Assembly (NCBI GenBank): GCA_013285405.1
Contig: CP053446.1
Location: forward strand, 2,341,001-2,405,000
Direction: 5' to 3'
Source of the DNA: Ignavibacteriota bacterium
Lineage (GTDB): Bacteria > Bacteroidota > Ignavibacteria > Ignavibacteriales > Ignavibacteriaceae
Length of the DNA: 64,000 nt
This document shows positions 34,232 to 43,193 of this stretch, one piece after another. How positions within the stretch are numbered: position 1 is the stretch's first letter; the number at the start of each line of letters is the position of its first letter. The notes under the pieces were generated by a model. The model was given only the letters and a program-made list of their open reading frames with translations. It did not search any database and was not told the origin of the DNA. Both the position numbers and the translations under genes were made by a program.

Positions 34232-35029
34232 TTACTGATTAAATCCTTGTAAAAATGGAACAGCTTGTGTTATCTGGAACCAGATAAATGCACCAATCAG
34301 CCAGACAGCAAAAACGAGTGCATAATATTTCCCGGTTGATTCGGATTTGTTCATCTTTGCAAATCCAATCGCAAGAATCGCATAAGCCCAAATACTTATC
34401 GGATCTATCTTTGATAAAACCCACCCTGTGATTGTGTTCTTATCACTTCCTATAAAGGATGCAACACTCGTATCCATCATTATCTTACCCATTAGCATTG
34501 TGAGAATACCTGCGATTACTATTTGAAGAATATTTATGTAAGCTGTTAACCCATTGGCAACTAATGCACCGGTAAAGGTTCCTTCTCCTTTAAGAATAAA
34601 TTTAATCAGCAGAAAATAAATTCCGGTAATGATAAAGAAGAAGATGAAACCAAATAAAAGTATCGGAATGACTGTAAATATCCAGCTCATCGGTCCTCTC
34701 ATATATGTGTCCATTGCATCAATCTGCTGATCAGCTTGTTCACGGGTTAGTGTTCCGTTTTCAACCATCTTTTCAATCCGATCAATACCTTGTTTCTTAG
34801 CTTCAAAATAAACTTCCTCGTTTGTCATTGCAAGGATTCTTACTAAAGATACTACAACAAAGAAAATAAGAATTGGGATTACCCAGTCTTTGTGCTTCGC
34901 AGCAAACTTTGAAGTGACTGAAAACATTCTTGCTGGCTCAGTAAATACTCCGATCATTTTATCGGAATGACTTAGTTCTCCGGTTTCCTGTTTTTGTTCA
35001 GGTGAGTTTATAGTTTCGTTTAGATCCAT
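34232..35029 (-). CDS. Yip1-family integral membrane protein
   Basis: About 265 residues. A short polar N-terminus rich in Glu and Gln is followed by five predicted membrane segments (around 50, 120, 160, 215 and 240). The pattern and the long cytosolic loop (E-V-Y-F-E-A-K-K-Q) resemble bacterial Yip1/DUF1282 proteins of unknown role. I prefer the ATG at 35029 because a GAGG lies 6 nt upstream; a GTG at 35041 is the alternative. It is convergent with the RAYT unit. Confidence 0.72.
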   Translation of the reverse strand: MDLNETINSPEQKQETGELSHSDKMIGVFTEPARMFSVTSKFAAKHKDWVIPILIFFVVVSLVRILAMTNEEVYFEAKKQGIDRIEKMVENGTLTREQADQQIDAMDTYMRGPMSWIFTVIPILLFGFIFFFIITGIYFLLIKFILKGEGTFTGALVANGLTAYINILQIVIAGILTMLMGKIMMDTSVASFIGSDKNTITGWVLSKIDPISIWAYAILAIGFAKMNKSESTGKYYALVFAVWLIGAFIWFQITQAVPFLQGFNQ

Positions 35030-35262
35030 TTCGAGCCTCACTAATTATTAAAAATTGTTAAACAAAACATATTCTATCTTTAAGCCAAAGGCAATAAATT
35101 TTTGCTGATTGGTAATTAAAAATGCTGCATGGTTTTTACACACTTGCTGTTTTAGAAAAATCATTTTGATTCACAAATTCAATTAAAATATGCCTGAGCA
35201 AAGTCCGCTATCATTTTGTAAATTTGAAGAGTAAATATTTACCAACCTTATCTGAGAAGAAT

Positions 35263-36645
35263 ATGAAACCAAAAACAATCATCGAACCATTCAAAATAAA
35301 ATCAGTTGAACCAATCCGTTTCACCACTCGTGATGAAAGAGAGAAAATTCTAACTAAAGCAGGTTACAATCCATTTATGATTCATGCCGATGATGTGCTG
35401 ATTGATTTGCTTACTGACAGTGGTACATCTGCAATGAGCGCAAAGCAATGGGCAGGAATAATGGAAGGAGATGAAGCCTATGCCGGTTCAAAAAGTTTTT
35501 TCCGTTTTGAGGATGCAGTAAGAAAAATTACTGGAATGAAATTTATTATTCCTACTCATCAGGGTAGGGCGGCAGAGAAAATTTTATTTTCGATTGTTGG
35601 AGGACCGGGAAAATATTTTCCGAACAACACTCACTTCGATACAACAAGAGCCAATATTGAATTTACAGGTGCTGAAGCTGAAGACTTACTAAATGAAATT
35701 GGAAAGCATCCGGAACAGCGGGCTGATTTTAAAGGAAATATGGATGTCGAAAAACTTGAAAAATTCATCAGGGAAAAAGGAGTAGAGAATATTCCACTGT
35801 GTATGATAACAGTTACAAATAACTCCGGTGGTGGACAACCGGTTTCTATGCAGAATATTCGTGATGTGAAAGATGTCTGTAAAAAATATGGTATCCCGCT
35901 TTTTCTTGATGCCTGCAGGTTTGCTGAGAATGCTTACTTCATTAAGAAAAGAGAAAAAGGTTATCAGGATAAATCTGTTTTGGAAATTGCACAGGAAATG
36001 TTCTCCTATGCTGATGGTGCAACGATGAGTGCAAAGAAAGATGCTCTTGTAAATATAGGAGGATTTCTCGCGCTGAATGACGAAAATCTTGCGATGCAAT
36101 CAAGGAACCTTCTTATTGTAACAGAAGGATTTCCAACTTATGGAGGATTAGCCGGGAGAGATCTTGAAGCAGTTGCTCAGGGTTTAGAAGAAGTTGTTGA
36201 TGAACATTATCTTGAATATAGAATTAGAAGCGTTGAATATTTGGGAGAAAGATTAGTTGCAGCCGGTGTTCCGATTATTGAACCACCGGGTGGTCATGCA
36301 ATTTATATTGATGCAAAAAGATTTGTCCCGAATATTCCTGCTGATCAATATCCGGGTCAGGCGATTGTTTGTGAACTTTATCTGGAAGGTGGAGTTCGTG
36401 GCGTTGAAATTGGTAGTGTAATGTTTGGTAAGTATGATAAGAATGGAAAACTTATTCCTGCAATGATGGAACTTGTAAGGCTTGCAATTCCAAGAAGAGT
36501 TTACACACAAAGTCATGTTGACTACTTAATTGAAATAATCATTGAAGTTTTCAAAAACAGAAATAAACTTAAAGGTTACAAAATAGTTTACGAAGCACCG
36601 ATGCTCAGACATTTCACGGCAAGGTTTGCACCAATTAAAAGTTAA
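35263..36645 (+). CDS. tnaA: Tryptophanase (beta-eliminating lyase family)
   Basis: PLP enzyme splitting L-tryptophan to indole, pyruvate and ammonia. The PLP lysine is Lys259 in M-S-A-K-K-D-A. The whole fold is close to both tryptophanase and tyrosine phenol-lyase (D-S-G-T-S-A-M-S-x-K-Q-W-A-G is phenol-lyase-like), but the residues that separate the two read as tryptophanase: Asp126 in H-F-D-T-T, Ile383 in V-E-I-G-S and His450 in L-R-H-F-T-A-R. I start at the ATG 35263 (M-K-P-K-T); a TTG at 35224 would add 13 residues. No Trp-containing leader peptide is seen upstream. Confidence 0.88.
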   Translation: MKPKTIIEPFKIKSVEPIRFTTRDEREKILTKAGYNPFMIHADDVLIDLLTDSGTSAMSAKQWAGIMEGDEAYAGSKSFFRFEDAVRKITGMKFIIPTHQGRAAEKILFSIVGGPGKYFPNNTHFDTTRANIEFTGAEAEDLLNEIGKHPEQRADFKGNMDVEKLEKFIREKGVENIPLCMITVTNNSGGGQPVSMQNIRDVKDVCKKYGIPLFLDACRFAENAYFIKKREKGYQDKSVLEIAQEMFSYADGATMSAKKDALVNIGGFLALNDENLAMQSRNLLIVTEGFPTYGGLAGRDLEAVAQGLEEVVDEHYLEYRIRSVEYLGERLVAAGVPIIEPPGGHAIYIDAKRFVPNIPADQYPGQAIVCELYLEGGVRGVEIGSVMFGKYDKNGKLIPAMMELVRLAIPRRVYTQSHVDYLIEIIIEVFKNRNKLKGYKIVYEAPMLRHFTARFAPIKS

Positions 36646-36650
36646 AAGAG

Positions 36651-36739
36651 TTCTCCGTGGTCCTCTGCGGTTCTTTGTGAACTCTGTGTAACCCCTTTAA
36701 AAAGAATTACGCAGAGAGCCACAGAGATTTCACTGAGAT
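36651..36739. repeat. Inverted repeat of the ACGCAGAG...CTCTGTG type
   Basis: CTCTGTGTAA (36682-36691) pairs with TTACGCAGAG (36707-36716), with one G-U pair, and further CCGTGG/CCACAGAG similarity lies outside. It sits between tnaA and the next gene. Confidence 0.55.
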
Positions 36740-36750
36740 AAATAATCACT

Positions 36751-37578
36751 ATGAAGCTCAAAAAAAAATACCGGTTTGATAACAAGAGACAGATATGGAG
36801 AATTATTCCCACTAACTCCGGTAAACTTATAATCGAAGAACGTGAATCTGAACAGAAACAAGTTTACTTCCATTGTATTGAGTTGACATCAGGTAAAAAG
36901 ATTTTGCAGGATTTTCAACTTGATGATAAATTCTGGGTAGGAATTGAATCTGTGAAAGATGACTATATCTATTTTCATAAATTTGCAAAACCAGATATGC
37001 CAAAACACAAAGGAATATTTGCCTTCGATATCAAAACAAAAAAAATATTCTGGGAAAATTCCAACCTGACATTTCAATTTATGTTTCGTGATAAAATGTA
37101 TGCATACGTTGAAGAATTCGGAGGTAAAAAATTCTTTGCTTTGAATCTGCAGGATGGAACGGTTGAAGATGAACTCGGCGATAACCCACTATTGATTAAT
37201 GAACTCAGAGACCAATCAATAGCTGACAATATCCCGGCTGGCTATTTATTTCCGGAAGTCTTCTCATCCGATTCATTGATTGAAAATAATACATTCGATT
37301 TGATTAGTTCACTGAAGACTGATTTTATGATTTCGGGTCAAATTGAATATTTACTGAAAAACGGGCTTCTGATGATGAGCTTTCATACAGTTAATGAAAA
37401 AGGAAAATTAAATAACATTTTCAAAGCAGTTGATTTATCCGGAAGAAAGTATATTTTAGAAGAAGTTTTGAATAAAGATACGAGTCTGTTTTTCACTGAT
37501 TCTTTCTTTGTTAAAGATGATTTTCTTTTTTTATTGTTCGGGAAAACAAGGCTCGAAGTTTATAATATTATATCCTGA
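36751..37578 (+). CDS. Hypothetical protein, DUF4905-like
   Basis: 275 residues, soluble, no signal peptide. It reads as repeated beta strands with aromatic ends (W-R-I-I-P-T, D-Y-I-Y-F-H-K-F, G-I-F-A-F-D-I, F-F-A-L-N-L-Q-D-G), consistent with a beta-propeller. It resembles DUF4905 of Bacteroidota, a moderate call by eye. Its stop overlaps the AMMECR1 start (TGATG), so it is cotranscribed with the AMMECR1 and MEMO genes. Confidence 0.6.
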   Translation: MKLKKKYRFDNKRQIWRIIPTNSGKLIIEERESEQKQVYFHCIELTSGKKILQDFQLDDKFWVGIESVKDDYIYFHKFAKPDMPKHKGIFAFDIKTKKIFWENSNLTFQFMFRDKMYAYVEEFGGKKFFALNLQDGTVEDELGDNPLLINELRDQSIADNIPAGYLFPEVFSSDSLIENNTFDLISSLKTDFMISGQIEYLLKNGLLMMSFHTVNEKGKLNNIFKAVDLSGRKYILEEVLNKDTSLFFTDSFFVKDDFLFLLFGKTRLEVYNIIS

Positions 37579-38153
37579 TGGGTATTGTTATGGAACTTTC
37601 AACTGATGAAAAAAAAATATTACTGCAAGCTGCAAGAGAATCCATTCTGCAGGAATTCAGTGAATGTGATGTGACAAAGATTGATTACAAAGTTTTTCCA
37701 AATCTTAAGATGCAATTAGGTGCTTTTGTTACTTTGCATATTGACAATCATCTTCGTGGATGTATTGGTTACATCATTGCACAAAAACCTTTATTCGAAA
37801 CTATTGTGGATGCGGCAAAACATTCAGCCTTTGGCGATCCAAGGTTTGATGAATTAAGCAGAGATGAATTTGATAAAATAAAAATAGAGATTTCAGTTCT
37901 CTCACCATTTGAACCTATCAAAAGTTATGATGAAATTGAAGTAGGAAAGCATGGGCTTTTATTAGAAGAAGGTGGAAGTGCAGTTCTTCTTCCACAGGTT
38001 GCGATCGAACAGAATTATAATCGATCTCAATTCCTGACAGCCCTTTGTCATAAAGCTGGTTTATATGGAAATTATTGGAAGGAAAGGATGTTAAATATAA
38101 AAGTCTTCACTGCTCTTGTTTTTTCTGAAGAAAAAATCGGAGGTAAAAAATGA
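37578..38153 (+). CDS. AMMECR1-domain protein (AmmeMemoRadiSam protein A)
   Basis: 191 residues matching the AMMECR1 family (L-R-G-C-I-G-Y, A-F-x-D-P-R-F, I-E-I-S-V-L-S-P, V-L-L-P-Q-V-A). In bacteria it is usually encoded with a MEMO protein and a radical-SAM enzyme, a trio of unknown reaction. The MEMO gene overlaps its end by 4 nt (ATGA). Translation may start at 37578 or at the ATG 12 nt later. Confidence 0.88.
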   Translation: MGIVMELSTDEKKILLQAARESILQEFSECDVTKIDYKVFPNLKMQLGAFVTLHIDNHLRGCIGYIIAQKPLFETIVDAAKHSAFGDPRFDELSRDEFDKIKIEISVLSPFEPIKSYDEIEVGKHGLLLEEGGSAVLLPQVAIEQNYNRSQFLTALCHKAGLYGNYWKERMLNIKVFTALVFSEEKIGGKK

Positions 38154-38971
38154 ATTATGTCAGACCTGCCCAGGTTGCCGGATATTTTTATCCTGCAAAT
38201 CCAGATAAATTGAAAAAAGATATTTCGCTGATGCTTGAGGTAACTAAATCCAAAAATGAAATTAATAATATTTTTGGAATCGTATCACCTCATGCCGGAT
38301 ATGTTTATTCAGGTAAAACAGCAGCACATGCTTATAATTTATTGAACGGAAAAAATTATAGACGAGTTGTTATAATTTCACCGAGCCATTCAGAATATTT
38401 CCCTGGCATTTGTATTTTTGAGGGTGATGCTTATGAAACGCCACTCGGTATTCTGAAAGTTGATAAAGAATTTCGTGAACTGTTTCTGACCGATGATGAA
38501 TTAATATTTAAAGGTTTTGAAGGTCACAGAAGAGAGCACGCATTAGAAGTTCAGCTTCCATTTTTACAATCCGTACTCAATAATTTTAAAATTGTTCCAA
38601 TAGTAATGGGTGATCAGTCGAAACTGAATGTTGATAAACTTGCAAAGAAACTTGCTGAGCTTTCTGATGATGAAACCTTGATTGTTGCCAGTTCTGATTT
38701 ATCTCACTTTTATTCCAAATCGCATGCTGACAGACTTGATTCAATTGTTGAAAAGCGAATAAGAGAATTTGATTTTAACAACCTTCAAACCGATCTTGAC
38801 ACTCATGTTTGTGAGGCTTGCGGCGGCGGACCAATAGTTGCACTAATGAAATCAGCAGACCTAAAAAACGTCAGACACTCATTGGTTCTGAACAGAAGCG
38901 ATTCGGGTGATGTTACAGGTGATAATAAAGAAGTTGTTGGATATTTGTCGGCAGTTTTTTATGGAGATTAA
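38150..38971 (+). CDS. MEMO1-family protein (AmmeMemoRadiSam protein B)
   Basis: 273 residues of the MEMO fold, related to class III extradiol dioxygenases. Possible metal ligands are visible: S-P-H-A-G-Y (about 45-50), H-R-R-E-H-A-L-E-V-Q-L-P-F and A-S-S-D-L-S-H-F. It overlaps the AMMECR1 gene by 4 nt. The radical-SAM partner is not in this window; the next gene encodes a Rossmann protein instead. Confidence 0.88.
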   Translation: MNYVRPAQVAGYFYPANPDKLKKDISLMLEVTKSKNEINNIFGIVSPHAGYVYSGKTAAHAYNLLNGKNYRRVVIISPSHSEYFPGICIFEGDAYETPLGILKVDKEFRELFLTDDELIFKGFEGHRREHALEVQLPFLQSVLNNFKIVPIVMGDQSKLNVDKLAKKLAELSDDETLIVASSDLSHFYSKSHADRLDSIVEKRIREFDFNNLQTDLDTHVCEACGGGPIVALMKSADLKNVRHSLVLNRSDSGDVTGDNKEVVGYLSAVFYGD

Positions 38972-38977
38972 TCAGGA

Positions 38978-39874
38978 TTGACTAAACAAAAAATTGCAAT
39001 TATCGGAGCCGGTAAACTTGCTTATTCAATAGTTTCCGCACTTATAAAATCAAAATACGATATCCAGATAGTAATAAGTAAAAAACTTTCATCTGCCAGA
39101 GTACTTTCGGAAAAATTTAAGATTCCACATTGCTCAAATTCTATAAAAAACATTTCTGCGGAAGTTAATGTTTTCTTTTTGACAGTTCCTGATGGAGAGA
39201 TAAAAAAAGCTGCTGAAAAGTTATCAAAATTGAAACGAGATTTTAGTAAGTCAATCTGCATTCACTTTTCCGGTGTTGAAAATATTTCCGTTCTGAACTC
39301 ACTTCGCAAGAAAGGTTGTGCAATTGGTTCAATCCATATAATCAGACCATTCCCATCAAAAAATATTGTTGATATCAGAAATTCACCGGCTTCAATAGAA
39401 ACAGAAAACAGACAGGCAAAATCTTTTTTGCTTCAGATGTGTAAAAAATTAAAATTGAAACCGCATTCAATAAATTCCGATGAAAAAGTTTTCCATCACC
39501 TTGCAGCAGTTCACAGTTCAAATTTTCTTGTTGGAAATTTATTTAATGCGTTCTCTCTGATAACTTCTGGAAATAATTTTCCAAAAAATATTCTCAGAAA
39601 AACTACTCAATCTGCTCTCGATAATGTTTTCAATTTATCTCCTGCAAAAGCTCTTTCTGGTCCGATAGATCGTGGTGATATTTACACAATAGAAAAACAT
39701 TTGGATACACTCGATGCTAAAATCAGAAAAGCAAAAAACAAGGATAAACTTAAAGTGATTCGGAAAAATTATATTGTTCAGTCTCTTAATTTGCTGGAGG
39801 TTGTAAAAGTAAAATACGGAAAGTTGAGTGAGAAACACAGGAAGATTGAAAAGCTGTTGAAGAACAAACTTTAA
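38978..39874 (+). CDS. Rossmann-fold DUF2520 protein
   Basis: 298 residues. The N-terminal NADP-type Rossmann fold has I-A-I-I-G-A-G-K-L-A-Y-S, followed by F-L-T-V-P-D-G-E-I, H-F-S-G-V and a C-terminal DUF2520 helical domain (H-H-L-A-A-V-H-S-S-N-F, G-P-I-D-R-G-D). The family is related to ketopantoate reductase/P5C reductase-like oxidoreductases; substrate unknown. It starts at TTG (AGGA just upstream), 6 nt after the MEMO gene, so it is in the same operon. Confidence 0.83.
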   Translation: MTKQKIAIIGAGKLAYSIVSALIKSKYDIQIVISKKLSSARVLSEKFKIPHCSNSIKNISAEVNVFFLTVPDGEIKKAAEKLSKLKRDFSKSICIHFSGVENISVLNSLRKKGCAIGSIHIIRPFPSKNIVDIRNSPASIETENRQAKSFLLQMCKKLKLKPHSINSDEKVFHHLAAVHSSNFLVGNLFNAFSLITSGNNFPKNILRKTTQSALDNVFNLSPAKALSGPIDRGDIYTIEKHLDTLDAKIRKAKNKDKLKVIRKNYIVQSLNLLEVVKVKYGKLSEKHRKIEKLLKNKL

Positions 39875-39889
39875 TAGTTTGGATTTAAT

Positions 39890-40879
39890 CTATTGAAGAA
39901 AATATACAGCAATTTCATAAATAATCATCGCTAAAACTGCTGATACCGGAATCGTTAGTACCCACGCCCAGATTAACTTATAAGTTACTTTCCATCTTAC
40001 TGCAGATAATCTTTTTGTTATTCCGGCTCCGATAATAGAGCCCGTAATTGTATGTGTTGTACTTACCGGAATGCCAGCTAATGCTGTTCCAAACAAAGTA
40101 ACTGCTCCGGCTGTTTCAGCGCTGAATCCTTCAAAGGGATGAAGCTTTGTTATTTTTTGTCCCATCGTTTTTACAATTCTCCATCCGCCCGAAAGCGTTC
40201 CCAATGCAATTGCTGCATAGCAGGATAAAACAATCCATAACGGAATTTCATCATGAACATTCAGATGTCCGGTGGAAACAAGCGCAACAAAAATAATTCC
40301 CATCATCTTTTGTGCATCGTTTGAACCATGCCCAAGACTATATGCAGCGGACGATATTAGCTGAAGTTTTCTGAAATATTTATCCACCGAATACGGATTC
40401 ATATTTTTACAGAGATGCAGTGTGATAATTGAAAAGAAAACAGAAGTTACAATTCCAACTAATGGAGCAATAAAAATAAATGCGATAATCTTTATTACTT
40501 CCGGAAGAAAAATTGAACCAATACCGGCTTTTGCAATTGCTGCACCAACAAAACCACCAACTAACGTGTGTGAAGAGCTTGAAGGAATTCCCCACCACCA
40601 TGTTAACAAGTTCCAGCCAATTGATGCAATTAGTCCGCTTCCGATTACTACCAGATCAACAACTTCTGGTCTGACAATTCCTTTTGCAACTGTATTTGCT
40701 ATGTGCAATCCCAGAACTAAAAAAGCGATGAAGTTAAAAAATGCAGCCCAGACAACTGCAACCTGCGGTGATAGCACCCGTGTTGATACTACAGTAGCAA
40801 TTGAATTAGCAGCATCGTGAAATCCGTTAATGAAATCGAATATTAACACTAAAATAATTATGATAACAACTTCATGCAT
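39890..40879 (-). CDS. PiT-family inorganic phosphate transporter
   Basis: 329 residues, about nine to ten membrane segments. The duplicated PiT signature is present: N-terminal F-D-F-I-N-G-F-H-D-A-A-N-S-I-A-T and internal H-G-S-N-D-A-Q-K-M-M-G, with S-T-T-H-T-I-T-G in the C-terminal half. It carries phosphate into the cell by cation symport. It follows the PhoU-like DUF47 gene by 51 nt on the same strand, the usual pairing. Confidence 0.92.
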   Translation of the reverse strand: MHEVVIIIILVLIFDFINGFHDAANSIATVVSTRVLSPQVAVVWAAFFNFIAFLVLGLHIANTVAKGIVRPEVVDLVVIGSGLIASIGWNLLTWWWGIPSSSSHTLVGGFVGAAIAKAGIGSIFLPEVIKIIAFIFIAPLVGIVTSVFFSIITLHLCKNMNPYSVDKYFRKLQLISSAAYSLGHGSNDAQKMMGIIFVALVSTGHLNVHDEIPLWIVLSCYAAIALGTLSGGWRIVKTMGQKITKLHPFEGFSAETAGAVTLFGTALAGIPVSTTHTITGSIIGAGITKRLSAVRWKVTYKLIWAWVLTIPVSAVLAMIIYEIAVYFLQ

Positions 40880-40930
40880 TAATTTTTTCTATGAGTATTG
40901 GTGAGGATAGAATTTTAATGTTTCTGCTTT

Positions 40931-41542
40931 CTATGAGTTCTTAATAAAAATTGAAAGAATGATGTTAGCCACCGATTGGCAGCGATCGGAAGTTCTTTCC
41001 AGCAGATCAAGTATTTCTTTTTTCTTTATGAGTTCAATAGCATCTTTCTCATTAGTGAAGAGACCTTGTATTGCATTCCGGTAAACCTGATCAGCTTCGG
41101 ATTCCAGATCTTTTACAGCTTTAATCTCATTAATCCGTTTTTCTTTTAAATCCTGGATTGCTGTGACAAGTTCCTGTACTTGTTTGTGGACAATAGCGGC
41201 GAGAATATCTGCATGCTGAATTTTTTTTGTTATGTTGAATGTTTCAATTCTTGCGGCAACTCCGAGCAGCATATCGCTTATATCATCCATTCTTTTTGCC
41301 AGAGCAAAGATATCTTCTCTATCGAATGGAGTAATAAAAGTTTTATTCAGCCTTTTAACAATTCTTGACGAAATTTCATCGCATCTTAGCTCTAATGGTT
41401 TAATATTCAGATAGTGATTTTTGTCGATAAGTTCATCAGCAAAAAGCTGCTCGGTGTATTTTGCCATTTGCTGTATGTGTGAAATCATTTCTCTGAAATC
41501 GTCATAATATTTTTCTTCTTTAGGCAGGAAGGCTTTGATCAT
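40931..41542 (-). CDS. DUF47 PhoU-like protein
   Basis: 203 residues, all-helical, with the acidic PhoU-like metal motifs (D-R-E-D-I-F-A-L, K-D-L-E-S-E-A-D). DUF47 proteins are encoded beside PiT transporters and are thought to regulate them. Here it is the first gene of the DUF47-pit pair. Confidence 0.9.
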   Translation of the reverse strand: MIKAFLPKEEKYYDDFREMISHIQQMAKYTEQLFADELIDKNHYLNIKPLELRCDEISSRIVKRLNKTFITPFDREDIFALAKRMDDISDMLLGVAARIETFNITKKIQHADILAAIVHKQVQELVTAIQDLKEKRINEIKAVKDLESEADQVYRNAIQGLFTNEKDAIELIKKKEILDLLERTSDRCQSVANIILSIFIKNS

Positions 41543-41695
41543 AATAAATCCATTTTTTTGATATGACTAAAATATTTTCATTCACATATAAATTGCTAAT
41601 GAATTTTTTAATTTAGTGTAAATATTTTATTAATTCTCTCACGATTCTTTGTTATATTCAAACCCGAATTTTTCAATTTATTAAAGGATCACATC

Positions 41696-43192
41696 ATCTC
41701 TAACAAGAATAACAACCAGGATAATTTATTAGAAAAAATCGTTTCTTTGTCGAAAAGAAGAGGATTTGTTTTTCAATCAAGTGAAATTTACGGCGGACTT
41801 AACGGCTGCTGGGATTACGGACCGCTCGGTGTTGAACTTCTGAACAACATTAAAAGTGAGTGGTGGAAAGCAATGACTTATCGCGAAGATATTGAAGGAA
41901 TTGATGCTTCTATTTTAATGCACCCGAGAGTCTGGGAAGCTTCAGGTCACGTTGAGAATTTTACTGACCCAATGATTGATTGCAAACAATGTAAAGCTCG
42001 ATTCAGACTTGATGTACTTGGCGATTCGTATGCCGATAAGAAAAAAGAAAAAGCAATTCAGGAGTTGAAAGAAAATTTAAAGTCAGATGAAAGACTTTTA
42101 AAATTAGTTGATGAAAAAATCAGTAATGCTGGTCAGGAAAATCCTTTCACTCTTTTACTTGAAGATGCAGAGATTTCAAAACTTCTTCTTGCACAATTGA
42201 ATTGTCCTCAATGCGGAAACAAAGGAACATTCACCGATGCAAGAAAATTCAATTTGATGTTTAAAACATTTATCGGACCGATGGAAGATAGTACAGCCGT
42301 TGTTTACCTCCGCCCGGAAACTGCACAAGGAATTTTTGTAAACTTTTTGAATGTGCAAGGATCATCACGACAAAAACTTCCTTTCGGAATTGCACAGATT
42401 GGGAAAGCATTCCGTAATGAGATAAATACAAAAAACTTTCTTTTCCGTACGCGCGAGTTTGAACAGATGGAGATGCAATACTTTGTTAAAGATGGTGAAG
42501 ACAAAAAATTTTATGATTACTGGAAAGCAGAAAGACTTGATTGGTTTAAAAGAATGGGAATGACTCCAACAAAATTACGTTACCACGATCATCCGGCTGA
42601 TAAGCTTGCTCATTATGCAAAAGAAGCTGTTGATATAGAATATGAATTTCCATTCGGATGGGGAGAGATTGAAGGAATTCACAACAGAACAAATTATGAC
42701 TTAAGCAGACACGAAGAGTTCTCCGGCAAATCATTAAAATATTTTGATGAGCAGACGAAAGAAAAATTTATTCCTTTCATAATTGAAACATCAGCAGGTG
42801 CAAGCAGATCATTTATGGCATTTTTAGTTGATGCTTATTATGAAGAAGAAGTAAATGGAGAGCTTCGCTCCGTTCTTAAATTCCATCCGAGACTTGCACC
42901 AATAAAAGCCGCAATATTTCCTCTTGTTAACAAAGACGGTATGCCTGAAATTGCAAGGAAGATTGAAACCGATTTAAGAAAATCTTTCAGAGTTTTTTAT
43001 GATGATAAAGGTGCTGTCGGCAGAAGATACCGCAGACAGGATGAAGCCGGAACTCCTTTTTGTATTACAGTTGATACACAAACTCTCGAAGATCAAACTG
43101 TAACCGTCCGTGAAAGAGATACAATGGTGCAGGAAAGAGTTGGGATTGATAAGTTGTCAATTTATTTGTTGAAAAAATTACATACTGCTTGA
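41696..43192 (+). CDS. glyS: Glycyl-tRNA synthetase (dimeric type), probable ATC start
   Basis: Class II synthetase charging tRNA-Gly; alpha2 type as in eukaryotes and many bacteria. Motifs: [31 protein letters not shown], and the C-terminal anticodon domain. Normal homologues begin with L-E-K-I-V-S-L-x-K-R-R-G-F. Here that sequence extends upstream of the first possible TTG (41747) with no ATG, GTG or TTG in frame. An ATC at 41696, 7 nt after AAAGGA, gives the expected length. A frameshift or base error in the assembly is the alternative. Confidence 0.9.
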   Translation: MSNKNNNQDNLLEKIVSLSKRRGFVFQSSEIYGGLNGCWDYGPLGVELLNNIKSEWWKAMTYREDIEGIDASILMHPRVWEASGHVENFTDPMIDCKQCKARFRLDVLGDSYADKKKEKAIQELKENLKSDERLLKLVDEKISNAGQENPFTLLLEDAEISKLLLAQLNCPQCGNKGTFTDARKFNLMFKTFIGPMEDSTAVVYLRPETAQGIFVNFLNVQGSSRQKLPFGIAQIGKAFRNEINTKNFLFRTREFEQMEMQYFVKDGEDKKFYDYWKAERLDWFKRMGMTPTKLRYHDHPADKLAHYAKEAVDIEYEFPFGWGEIEGIHNRTNYDLSRHEEFSGKSLKYFDEQTKEKFIPFIIETSAGASRSFMAFLVDAYYEEEVNGELRSVLKFHPRLAPIKAAIFPLVNKDGMPEIARKIETDLRKSFRVFYDDKGAVGRRYRRQDEAGTPFCITVDTQTLEDQTVTVRERDTMVQERVGIDKLSIYLLKKLHTA

Positions 43193-43193
43193 G

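Noticed and set aside
35042-35262. A TnaC-like leader peptide before tryptophanase
   Set aside because: Short frames exist here, but none contains a Trp codon near its end, which the known mechanism needs.
35689-36099. A 136-codon minus-strand frame within tryptophanase
   Set aside because: It lies wholly antisense to a well-supported gene and has no ribosome binding site or family resemblance.
40422-40820. A 132-codon plus-strand frame within the phosphate transporter gene
   Set aside because: Antisense shadow of a conserved membrane protein; its composition follows from the real gene.
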